From: Notospermus geniculatus
Taxonomy: Eukaryota; Nemertea; Pilidiophora; Heteronemertea; Lineidae
Reading direction: 5' to 3'
Assembly: GCA_002633025.1 (NCBI GenBank)
Contig: NMRB01002257.1
Span: 1-64,000 of the forward strand
DNA: 64,000 bases
A program made the translations under genes and the position numbers. The notes beneath the pieces are model-generated. The model did no database searches. It saw only the letters and a list, made by a program, of their open reading frames with translations, and was not told the DNA's origin. Each line of letters opens with the position of its first letter. Position 1 is the stretch's first letter. Positions 10,492 to 23,100 of this stretch are shown here, piece after piece.

Positions 10492-11191
10492 TTACTCCAA
10501 TTTTACCCTCCTGTTGATCAAATCTGTGATGCAGTCCTCAGGAACATTGGTAGTACGGCCATCTCTCTTCAACGTGGAGCTGAAGAACATCTCTTTGGTT
10601 AAGATCCCAAGGATCTGAAATGGGAACAGCAAACAAGTAATGTATTTCCCAACCATATTCTTCCATGACTTGCTCTTCTCAACGAGTTGCAACTTCTGTT
10701 GTGTGGTTAATGATAACACACAGGGAGTTACTAGTAGGTTACTGTTTAGGTTGGAGCCACGGAATGTCAAATGATACAGCCTCTTGAGAACCATACCTTG
10801 AAGAAGTGCTTGACAAAATCGGCATCCATATCACTGTTGAAATCGCCAGTAAGGAGATGTCCATAGCAATGAAGAAGGAGGATGACAAAACTCCCAACAT
10901 TCTCAAGCCGATCTTTTCTGATCCACAGAATCTTTTTCTCCGATTGATAGTAAAATGAACTTCTGAATGCATTCTTCGTCCAGCTGTTGGATGGGATCAC
11001 CGAGGCCAGTAGCAGGGTGATTTCTGGTCCTTGGAATGTCTTCTGTAATAGTTGCAGGACGTGCAGACCATAGTTGTACTTGAGGGCATCTTCGTTTGAC
11101 AGATCATCAAGTCTTATGGGAGTCAGCTGACCGTGAGAGGCAGCCCACTGGGCGTCTTTCACATCAGTGAACGGCACCGTGTTGTCAGCAC
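10492..11191 (-). CDS. Giant protein C-terminal domain, exons 93-94
   Basis: Exon 10797-11191 starts in phase 1 (GADNTVPFTDVKDAQWAASH) and ends phase 0. Exon 10492-10614 gives the last 40 residues (ILGILTKEMFFSSTLKRDGR to LINRRVKLE) and a TAA stop. The domain is globular-looking, unlike the coiled coil before it: KNAFRSSFYYQSEKKILWIR, then VGSFVILLLHCYGHLLTGDF. It holds a hydrophobic helix with an HxxxH pair (HCYGH) followed by acidic residues (DFNSDMDADF). HxxxH could bind a metal, but no full protease signature is present. AATAAA lies 186 nt past the stop. Confidence 0.8.
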
Positions 11192-14100
11192 CTGTCGTAA
11201 TAACGATGTTTGTTTATGTTGGTTGCATTATCCTTTGAAACAGTTTTCAAAGCCCCAAAGAATTTTGGTCATTTTTTAAAAGGTAGGGTGTATGAAAATC
11301 AAAATCACAATAAAACTTGACACAAACAGATATGGTAAGCTGATGAAGTTAAACTATTGCGATAGTTAAGTAGGAAATCAAAAGTCAAAATGCTACGAAA
11401 CGCATGCTTCATATTATTGCCCTGATAGTCGTTGACACTGGTGGCAAAATAGTATTACCAATAATGGCATCGGGCATACGACATCCAGTCACTTCCAAGA
11501 GATGTTCAATTGCCTTGGTTTGTTTCAAACAGTGGGAGCTTGCAAGGGTATCTGCAACAGTTAGTTGAGCTAGGAACTGGCTCTGCAAAGGAAAGGTGAC
11601 GATCTTAGATTATCATCAACATCTACTCTCAAATGATAAAGGCTTTGAATGAAAACGAGAATGCCATCAGCAGTGACTGTCACCATAAAAACTCAAACTA
11701 CATGTACCTCATTAGAACATGCTGCCAGATCTTCCGCCAATTCTTCTCGAAGAACAGCCTCATTCTGTAGAATCACATCTCGCAAAATTACCAGCTTCTC
11801 CTTCCAAAACCGCTTGTAGTATTCCGCTTCAAGCCTGTGCTGCATCTCATGCTGTTCTTTCTCTATCTCTTTTTCCATTTTTGTGTCAAAAGCTTTGAAT
11901 TCATTCTCCATTTTCTCCAATATTTTCTCATCAGAGATCGCAGCTACCTTTGCCTCTTGCGACTCTTTGAAAACTTTCCTCTGCTTCTCCAACTTTGCCT
12001 CTAAACGGTTCACTTCTTGTTGAATGTGTCGCTCCTTTTCATTATCAAGGTCAACTTTCATATACCTGCAAAGAAAATCAAACTGTAATATACGCCGTAT
12101 ATTTCAGAATGGCTTCTGTGCTTCCAGCCACAATTTTTATTATTACTAATTTATTGTCAATGGTAATTCAAAATATCATGCAAATAACAATTTAAAATCT
12201 TGAATAACCCCACATTTTTGCTACGTCAGGTCACTTAGAAAGTATCAACGAAAAAGGACAAAAACTTACCCAAGTTTCTCCTGCAAATTTTCTTTGATAT
12301 TACCTTCACGTTCCACAAACTTGTCAGTCTTTTTCTTCAGATCACCTTCCAAACCTTGAATATTATCCTTGTAGTAGGCTGCACATCTGTCTCGTGCCTC
12401 CAGTGCCATTTCACTGTAATTCTAAGCAAAAATACGCCATTAGCTTGCTACTCAAAAGAAACAAAAGTTACCATTCTGTTCACAGCAATAGTAAAAGCAT
12501 CAACTGATCCAAATTTCACCTTGATTAGTTCCTTGGAAATTCCAGGCGCATTTTTGATGGCTTTGTAGAGCAGTTTCAGTTGTTTGCTGCGGAGAGAGAG
12601 GTGGGCATATTCCTGTCTTATCTCCGTCTCCTTCTTCAGGTCTCGGTCAAACTGTCGCCTGAGACATTCAGACATCATATCGAAGTTTTGCAAACAATCC
12701 AATTTTCTGTTGACGAGAGATGCCATCCTTTTCTCCCTTTTCTCAGAGTCCTGTGGTGAGGTTAAGATGTCTAGCATCTCCTGTAAAGCAAGAGAATTAG
12801 CTCAGTCAGTTCACATGCAGCTCCCACAATGGACTAGACTTTCCAAAAATTTACATTCATCCATCTCCTCAATCTTTGTTTCAATAATGTTTAGACGTAG
12901 AGTTGGATAGGGAAATCAAATGTGACCCATCACCGCGAAATGAGTCTTAAGCTGCTCAGAATGTGAACCAGTGAACCAAAACAACCACCAGGATAAAAAG
13001 GAAGAAACAGAATCACACATGTTTCACAAAAGTCACACAACAGGCCAAGGTCTTCTGAAATTGACAAATATTTGGTTTCACCCTGTCAACCTCAGAGCGA
13101 CTTAAGACTCATTCTGTGGTGACGGGTCACAAATATATACCTCTTCGAACGCGCTGGTCAGTTTGTTACGGTCCGCCTGTCGGACCATAGCGAGTTTTGC
13201 GAGACCATCAGCCTCCAAAAGGCTGCATTCCTCAGCGATCTTTGCGTTGGCCAACATGGCCTCATGGGTATGGAACAGGCGCAGGACGGACGAGATGACA
13301 CATTCAGCAACACTGTTAGGCAGGTCCTGGAATCAGAGAAAGATGGCTGATGGCTTCATTGAATTCCTCACAAATAAAAATAAGAAATCCTGTGTGTCAG
13401 AATTTTCAGCGATTCTTCAAGAACCGACCAGCAGTAGCCTATGTTCAGTGACGAGCATTAGTTTTCTTCTCTTCTACTCTCAAAATACAGTTACATGTAT
13501 TGGTTAACAAACTACCAAAGGACAATCATTTTATGAGCGTACAAAATCTTCCACTTGATTTGAGTCTTTATGTAGTATATCAAACTTAATCACCTTCACT
13601 GCTGCTTTGATGACATCAGCTGCCACTTGAGTTGTGGAATCAACTATCGCAACCTGGAGGGGTTGCAAGAGTTCACCAACATTCAAGTGATGGTTTGTAT
13701 CATGCTGCTTCAGCTGTAGTTTTCTTAGAACCTCAAACTGAAATAGTAAAAAAGGTGGCCCCCTCGAAAGAAGAACACTGCTTCTCCCTTGTGCAAAAAG
13801 GAGGCCCCGATTTGCAGAACAAAATGTGATACGGAACAAATCAATTTTACCTGCGGGGAAATTGCACGGGACAAATACACCCACAACGTATTCGTATGGA
13901 CCTACATATGTAGTTCATTCCAGCAAAGACAACAGGCAATACGCATAATACTGTACATGTACGGGTACATGTATATGATCGGGCATACAAAATGTCTTTT
14001 CCATACAAGTGTAAATTGAAACCAAGAGGTATAAAGCAAGCAATGTGAAGACAGGGACGACTGGTTAAAACAACCTTCTCGAGGGCATTCTGCTTCTGTA

Positions 14101-17100
14101 TTTGCTTTTGCTGCTTCAGATTCTCTCGTATTGTGCTGATCATGTGGCGCTGGGTCTGCTTCAGTTGATTCAAGTCCTCCTCACTCATACCAGGGCCCTC
14201 CAGTGAAAGGATTCTCTCGTACTCAGCTTGTTGCTCACCCATCACCTGAAAATGTAGAATATACTCTACTTTCATAGATTTAAGACCGGTTCATTATAAG
14301 TGCCTGTGACCGCCCCCGTGCAGGACAGCGTGAATAGGCCCACGGTCCCTTGTTGTTCATTGGCGCACATTTTCTACTCGTGCTGGTGGGATGAAAGTGA
14401 CTCGTGGTTGTCAGTACGGATAAACAGATTGCTATTTGTGGTTTAATCTGTGTACCGTGCGATTGATTAACTTTCTGTTGGGTTTTGTCGTTCGGGGACC
14501 ATGACGTAACAGGGTAATTCACAGAAATTTTCAACAAATAACATCCGTATAGGCTTCTAGTTATCCGTGCTAGTCGTTATGCAAAACCCACGGTCAGTGA
14601 GTACGGTAGGCCTATTCATTCGGCATCGGTTATCCAGGCATTGCTTACGAATTGTGATGTAAACATAGCACAAAGGGGAAGGCAAGACGTCAATCATACA
14701 TGGTCAGCTCTATTCATGGATTCGAACCATGAAGTCAAAGTTATACAGAATGGGCGTGGCTTGAATATCCAGAACCGGTCTTAAATCTATGAAACTAGAG
14801 TATACATGTAGAGCAACGGCTGTTGTACATGCTCTACCTTCGCAAATGACACAGCTGGAAGGATCAGGGAATGTGCCGCATAGTGTGTTCCTGGTGTTCG
14901 CCAGAAAGGTTTCTGGAGACTGGGGTGATAATGTAAGCGTCTTGAGTTTGTTGTCTGTTTCCTGTACGTTGTATTGTTTATATTTTGCTGTAAATGTATG
15001 TACGTGTACGCCTATTCTGAAGGCAACAGGGCCTGTGACTGATCATCCTAAGAAACTCAGGTCATTTACGGTCCTCACCGCTCCCTACGACAAGTACGAG
15101 GGCAGGAGCATTTGCATTGGCCCTGCTGTTTCAGGATGATGACTGAAAATGGACAAAAAACCAGTACCCTGATGCAAACCACAACACAAGTGTCAGTCAT
15201 GTCAGTTCATGGTAACGTTGATTACCATCTGAAACGCTATTGATATTTCTCATCCAGTCAAATAGAATTAGAATTTTAACATAATGAAAATGAACAAACA
15301 CCATTAAATATTTAAACGGTTTAGACTTTGTGACTCATTCATATCGAAATGTCGGGTGATCAATACTACAAAAGTGTAGTTTTTGTAGCACCCAGGCCTC
15401 TCTCAGTGCAGTATATCATTTTCAAAAACCGGTAAACGCTGGTTGCATCAGGCACAGGATCATCGTACATGTTGCGGAAATAAATTTTGTCAAACCTGTA
15501 ATAAAATACATGTACGTTTTGTCATTTTTTTCGTACACTGGTCCACATGGATGTCAACAACAGAAGCTGTTCACACAGCCCAGGTGGTTTTGTTCATGGA
15601 ATTCTCTCTTCTGCAATAATGATTTTATATAATGTTCCACAGATGTTCGGCCTGGGCATTGCAAGCTTGACATATTGCCATCTGCATTATGCTGTATAGA
15701 AACCTGCACTACCAATACCATTAAAATTCAATGTACAACAATCATGTGCTATCCGTCAGTTGTGGTCGATGTCCCCTGATATTTGACTTTTAACGGGAGC
15801 TTGGAATATTTGGACGACGCGATTGCTTATTTTCTGCATTATTCAGGATGCGTTGCGAGGATTGGATTGAGTAGCCACTGTGCATCTGATTCCGACGCCT
15901 TTTCGTTCGGCCAGTGTTCTGGACGCAGTGAAACAGTCAGTTTTTCCAATTCAAAAAAATATCAACTACACATCATCAAAATTCACAGGATGATCAATGC
16001 CATTTAAAACCTAGATTTGATGGAGAGAGCTTCATTAATTGATGTCATAGTACAGACTTTTTCCCATATATTTCACCAACAAAACTAATTGGATAATAAA
16101 ACACGTTTATTATGGACAAAATTACCTGCGTATCGACGGAAAACAGTAAACAACATTTTTGGCGGACAAACTGCAAACAAATAGAATTCTACTGCAAGCG
16201 ATAGTGCGGTAGTCAAAAAATGTTGGATACATAAACGAGGGAGAACAGGAAATATAAAGCCAATCGATGTCAAATTGTTGACAATACAACAAACAATCGG
16301 CCCCCATAACGACTGATCTAACCTCATGCTACCGTATTACTCCTCAAACATGGATACCATTATTGGATGGCAATCACGATATTAGCTAATTACCAATCAG
16401 TTTACGGTTGTACAGTCGAATAGTTTTTTCAGTAATGAGAGGAACTCAGCCAAATTGACAATAAACAATATTGTGGATTGATTTTAATGCAACAGGCATT
16501 CATTTTTAAACGAAGAGTATGCAATGTGACTGACAACAGAAATATATCACAGAAATCGGTTTATCAAAACGCAGTTGTAATGACTTTTGGTGCGCAGTTC
16601 TGGCAGGATTAGTGCGTGCAGATCATCAGAAGTGTGTTGAGTTCCATCACCGACGGGACATGTCATCTGCAGCTATGCTCAATTACTACAGCAACTCCAT
16701 GATGTTAGAACATCTAGACGGGTATTCAAATGGTGAGGAACGGACTCAACGTGGAAAGTCAATGGATTTCAAACACAACCGATATTATCAGGCTATTATC
16801 GCTGACGATGAGGAGACAGTTGACGCCATTCTCAATTCAGTGTCAGAAAACGACATGGATACATTTCTAAACGGACGATTCTTTTACCAGCAACTGCATT
16901 TAGGGGACACATTTCACCATCCTAATAAACGATGCGATGTTCTCTTAACCCATTTGGTACTCCAACGTCCCCTGAGCCTGGCCGCAGCATACAGGTCAAC
17001 GAAAGTTTTTAGTTTGCTACTCGATCGAGGGGCTGATATCTTCCAGGAGGATACACTACGCAACAACATCATACACGTACTCGTCGCAACATGTTTCGTC

Positions 17101-20100
17101 TACCCCGAGAGCGTAGATACTTTACTAGAATATTACAGCATGGTTTTCTCCAAGGTAGAAAAGGATTCTGACCGGAAGAAACTTCTCTTCGAAGAGAACG
17201 TTTACAAAATGACTCCGATTGAGTTGGCGATAAAGTTGCGCTGCTATGAANTGTAGATGAATATGATCGAGCATACAAAATGTCCTTTCCATACAACTGT
17301 AAATTGAAACCAAGACTGAAGTTATAAAGCAAGCCATGTGAAGACAGGGACGACTTCATGGTTAAAACAACCGTAAATTGAAACCAAGACTGAAGTTATA
17401 AAGCAAGCCATGTGAAGACAGGGACGACTGGTTAAAACAACCTTCTCGAGGGCATTCTGCTTCTGTATTTGCTTTTGCTGCTTCAGATTCTCTCGTATTG
17501 TGCTGATCATGTGGCGCTGGGTCTGCTTCAGTTGATTCAAGTCCTCCTCACTCATGCCAGGACCCTCCAGTGAAAGGATTCTCTCGTACTCAGCTTGTTG
17601 CTCACCCATCACCTGAAAATGGAGAATAAAGAGCAACGGCTGTTGTACATGCTCTACCTTCGCAAAGGACACAACTGGAAGGATCAGGGAATGTGCCATA
17701 TATACATGTAGGGTGTTCCTGGAGTTCGCCAAAAAAGGTTTCTTGAGACTAGGGTGATAAATGTGAGCGTCTTGAGTTTGTTCTTTGTTTCCTGTCTTGT
17801 TTATATCATGTATTGCTGTAAATGTATGTACGTGTACGCCCATTCTGAAGGCAACAGGGCCCAGGTGACTGATCATCCTAAGAAACTCAGGCCATTTACG
17901 GTCCTCACCGCTCCCTACGACAAGTGCGAGGGGGAGGAGCATTTGCATTGACCCTGGTGCTTCAGGATGATGACTGATAGACAATAATAATTTAAAATGG
18001 ACAAAAAACCAGTACCCTGATGCAAACACAACACAAGTGTCAGTCATGTCAGTTCATGGTAACGTTGATTACCATTTGAAACGCTATTGATATTTCTCAT
18101 CCAGTCAAATAGAATTAGAATTTTAACATAATGAAAATGAACAAACACCATTAAATATTTAAAAGGTTTAAACTTTGTGACTCATTCATATCGAAATGTG
18201 GGGTGATCAATACTACAAAAATGTAGTTTTTGTAGCACCCAGCTGGCTTCTCTCAGTGCAGTATATCATTTTCAAAAACCGGTAAACGCTGGTTGCATCA
18301 GGCACAGGATCATCGTACATATTGCGGATATAAATTTTGTCAAACCTATAATAAAATGCGTTTTGTCATTTTTTTCGTACACTGGTCCACATGGATGTCA
18401 ACAACAGAAGCTGTTAACACAGCCCAGATGGTTTTGTTCATGGAATTCTCTCTTCTGCAATAATGATTTTATATAATGTTCCACAGATGTTCGGCCTGGG
18501 CAAGCTTGACATATTGCCATCTGCATTATGCTGTATACAAACCTGCACTACCATTACCATTAAAATTCAATGTACAACAATCATGTGCTATCCGTCAGTT
18601 GTGGTCGATGTCCCCTGATATTTGACTTTTAATGGGAGCTTGGAATATTTGGACGAGGCGATTGCTTATTTTCTGCATAATTCAGGATGCGTTGCGAGGA
18701 TTGGATTGAGTAGCCACTGTGCATCTGATTCCGACGTCTTTTCTTTCGGCCAGTGTTCTGGAGGCAGTGAAACAGTCAGTTTTTCCTATCAACTACATAT
18801 CATCAAAATTCACTGGATGATCAATGTCATTTAAAACCTAGATTTGATGAAGAGAGCTTCATGAATTAATGTCATAATACAGACTTTCCCCCATATATTT
18901 CACTTAACAAAAATAATTGGATAATAAAACACTTTTATTATGGACAAAATTACCTGCGTATCGACGGAAAACAGTAAACAACATTTTTGGGCGGACAAAC
19001 TGCAAACAAATAGAATTCTACTGCAAGCGATAGTGCGGTAGTCAAAAAATGTTGGATACATAAACGAGGGAGAACAGGAAATATAAAGCCAATCGATGTC
19101 AAATTGTTGACAATACAACAAACAATCGGCCCCCATAACGACTGATCTAACCTCATGCTACTGTATTACTCCTCAAACATGGATACCATTATTGGATGGC
19201 AATCACGATATTAGCTAATTACCAATCAGTTTACGGTTGTACAGTCGAATAGTTTTTTCAGTAATGAGAGGAACTCAGCCAAATTGACAATAAACAATAT
19301 TGTGGATTGATTTTAATGCAACAGGCATTCATTTTTAAACGAAGAGTATGCAATGTGACTGACAACAGAAATATATCCATAAACCGGTTTATCAAAACGC
19401 AGTTTTAATGACTTTTGGTGCGCAGTTCTTGCAGGATTAGTGCGTGCAGATCATCAGAAGTGTGTTGAGTTCCATCACCGACCGGACATGTCATCTGCAG
19501 CTATGTTCAATTACCACAGCAACTCCATGATGTTAGAACATCTAGACGGGTATTCAAATGGTGAGGAACGGACTCAACGTGGAAAGTCAATGGATTTCAA
19601 ACACAACCGATATTATCAGGCTATTATCGCTGACGATGAGGAGACAGTTGACGCCATTCTCAATTCAGTGTCAGAAAACGACATGGATACATTTCTAAAC
19701 GGAAGATTCTTTTACCAGCAACTGCATTTAGGGGACACATTTCACCATCCTAATAAACGATGCGATGTTCTCTTAACCCATTTGGTACTCCAACGTCCCC
19801 TGAGCCTGGCCGCAGCATACAGGTCAACGAAAGTTTTTAGTTTGCTACTCGATCGAGGGGCTGATATCTTCCAGGAGGATACACTACGCAACAACATCAT
19901 ACACGTACTCGTCGCAACATGTTTCGTCTACCCCGAGAGCGTAGATACTTTACTAGAATATTACAGCATGGTTTTCTCCAAGGTAGAAAAGGATTCTGAC
20001 CGGAAGAAACTTCTCTTCGAAGAGAACGTTTACAAAATGACTCCGATTGAGTTGGCGATAAAGTTGCGCTGCTATGAACTGTTTAAAGCAATTTTATACA

Positions 20101-23100
20101 CAGAGGGCGCATACAGAAAGCTTCTCGGTCGAGAAGGCAAAGTGGTTTATAATGAATTTGACTTGTCGGAATACACGACAGCGCAGGGACGGTACATGAC
20201 GAGTCCAATACGATTTCTCACACGAATCGAAGACGATGAGTTAGATGATCTTGCCAAGCACCGAATACTTCAAATACCAGTGATAGAAGTTTGGATTCGA
20301 CGCACTATTAACCAGCAGATCCCTTTCATCCTTGTATGGATGTTGTTCAGGTTGTTATTACCCATTACGTTCACCTTGACAGATATCTCTCATATACAAA
20401 TGATGGATGAAGGTCGTTGTGGAAGTAACAATACTAATGGCATAGAGACGACGATAGAGAGGATCAAGGCGAATTACCACGATTCAACAATACGAAATCG
20501 CCGAATTGCACTCGGAGTGGCGAATGCATTATCAGCTTTTGGAATTCTATTCATCGATATTATGGAGATTATCGCAAGGGCGCGGCTTTCAGGCAACCTG
20601 AAGCAAATGATCAAACCAGCTCGGGATACGTTCTCACCGGCAGTGTCAACATCCTCCTTCCGTGCATGCCAATTTGTCTCAGCTATCATTTGCATTTTTT
20701 CACTAATTGGCCAAGTCGTCAGTTTCTCTGAGAACTTGTTCACTGCCATGACCATTGCTACTTCATTTCAACGCTTCATGATCTTCTACTCCCTGCTCTA
20801 CTTCGTACAAGGGATACCTTACATTGGTTTCTTTATAATTGGGTTTCAAAAGATGTTGCAAGCCATGACCCGATTTCTACTTCTGTTTCTGGCAACCCTC
20901 TTGCTCTTCTGGGCGCTTTTTATTGGAGTAGTCTACAGCCTTTGCAGCAAAGGACCATTTCTGGACTGCGAATCCAATAGTGGACGGGCTTTTTACACCA
21001 ATGTCTTGGTTATGTTGAATATGGTGCAGATTACTGACCACATCTGTACACCTGCTGGTGAAGCCATGATGTATGCAATTCATATCTGTTATATATTCAT
21101 CATCAGCATTCTGTTGCTTAACTACCTTATAGCCGTGATGAGTTCAGTGTACAGTAACTTGGCAAACCATACACGCACCTTAACCATCCTCTACCAACTT
21201 CATTTCGCTAACGTGACGAGCATTCGACTAGAGATGCTCTCGAAGATGTTTCATCGCAACATGTTTCGGAAAGCGATTACTAACATAGTCATTGTAACAA
21301 AGGAGTTTGAACCGACATTTAAAACAGCAAAGGAATGCGTTACTCATCCTGTGAAGCTTGTTGGGAGGTCTTCAGCGGACGATTAATCTCGTAGGACTAC
21401 TGTAATAACGAGGCATGTGTGAAAGGAACCGGCGTGAAGTCACCGCTTTTCAATCTACCTTCATGTACCCTGATCTTCAGTTTGCTGTCAAAAGTGGCTG
21501 GAGGACAATTTTTAGAAGGTCGTATAAAGTATTTTACCAAACGTTCTTAAAGGGAGACATGCGAAAAATATTGCCCGGCGGGCACAAGTTGTCTGAGTTG
21601 TAGCGCCGTCTGTTAATGCACGGTGACACTACGCTATATCACAGGCCCCTGTAGAGCTATTAGTGAGCTTAGAACACGTATCTAACAAAAAAAACACTAG
21701 TTTGTAAAAAACACACCCCGAGCTCACGAATTTATGAGCTCGTGGTGTGTTTTTAGATACGTGTTGTGTTTTTTAGATACGTTTGGTTAGAAAAGTGTTC
21801 AAAACTCACTGATAGCTCTACAGGCGCCTGTGATATAGCGTAGTGTCAACCGTGTATTAACAGACGGCGCTGCAACTCAGACAACTTGTGCCCGCCGGGC
21901 AATATTTTTCGCATGTCTCCCTTTAAATGCATTTGATAGGCATACTCGTGATTTTTTATTATGGGGATGCCTAGAAAACGGATTTTTCCTCGCACCCTAC
22001 CAAAAAAATTGTTTAATTAAATTATCAAAATTCAATACAAATTCTTATGCATGTGCTGCAAATACATGTACTTCAATACTGTAATTAGATGAAGTTTACC
22101 ATATGGACTTTCCATTTTTGAAGTGGCCTAACGAGATGGATATTTGGAATTGGACCTGTAACACTCAAAGACTAGACCAGGATTCTTGTATTGATATTTA
22201 ATAGTTGTAAAGTACATGTATACCCTATACCTGTAACTATATTTGATGTTGTGTATTTATGTGTTTGATATGTGTGTACATAACCAGGCTATAAATGTTC
22301 ATGTAACGACGGCACGTTTGGACAAAAGCGTACGACGACGTGATGCGGTGCACGGAAGCGGGAATCTCCCTCTCTTGTATGGCACGTGGTCGGTTGCGAA
22401 TTGTAAATAAACCGGACTGAGTTACAAAAAATTCTAACATTACATGTATATTAGTTTCAAAGAGTGTGCAATCCCATCGGCTGGATATTGAACCTTTCAC
22501 ACGGTATTGCCCAAACATATCATGATACAGGCAAACAAAGTAAATGCACTTTTTGAATTACCCGGCGGGGGCTTACGACAGAATCTACCAGGTTGTCTTG
22601 TATACAAATGTACTTACCACTTTACTATAGGCAAGAAAGAAATTGTCAATATCCTTCTGTTGTGTTTCGATTTGATCCTTCATTTCCTTCAGCAACTTCT
22701 CCCGCCCGACTTTGTGATTCTGGACCAATTCCTTTAACTTTGGCCGCATGGTTTCTATCACTTCCTCATGACGTTTCCTTGCTTGTCTCACAATGGTGGT
22801 GAATAAAGACATAACTTTGTCAGGAATGTCTGAGGTGGTGCCTACCTGAGGAAGGATACGCAGATGATCAAGGGTCTAATTGAAACAACCTCTAGATTTT
22901 TTCAGTGTTCCTCAGGGTTACCACGCCATGTAAATGATGATAACATCATGACATACTGTCCAGCAGTTTAATCACACAAGACATTCTGTCATATTTACAA
23001 TTCCATAAAAACGATATATTTATTTTCTTTAAAAAAACAACCTACCTTGATATCGAGAACTGTTTTCAGAATTGATTCAATTTGGTTGTTCGTTCTTAGA

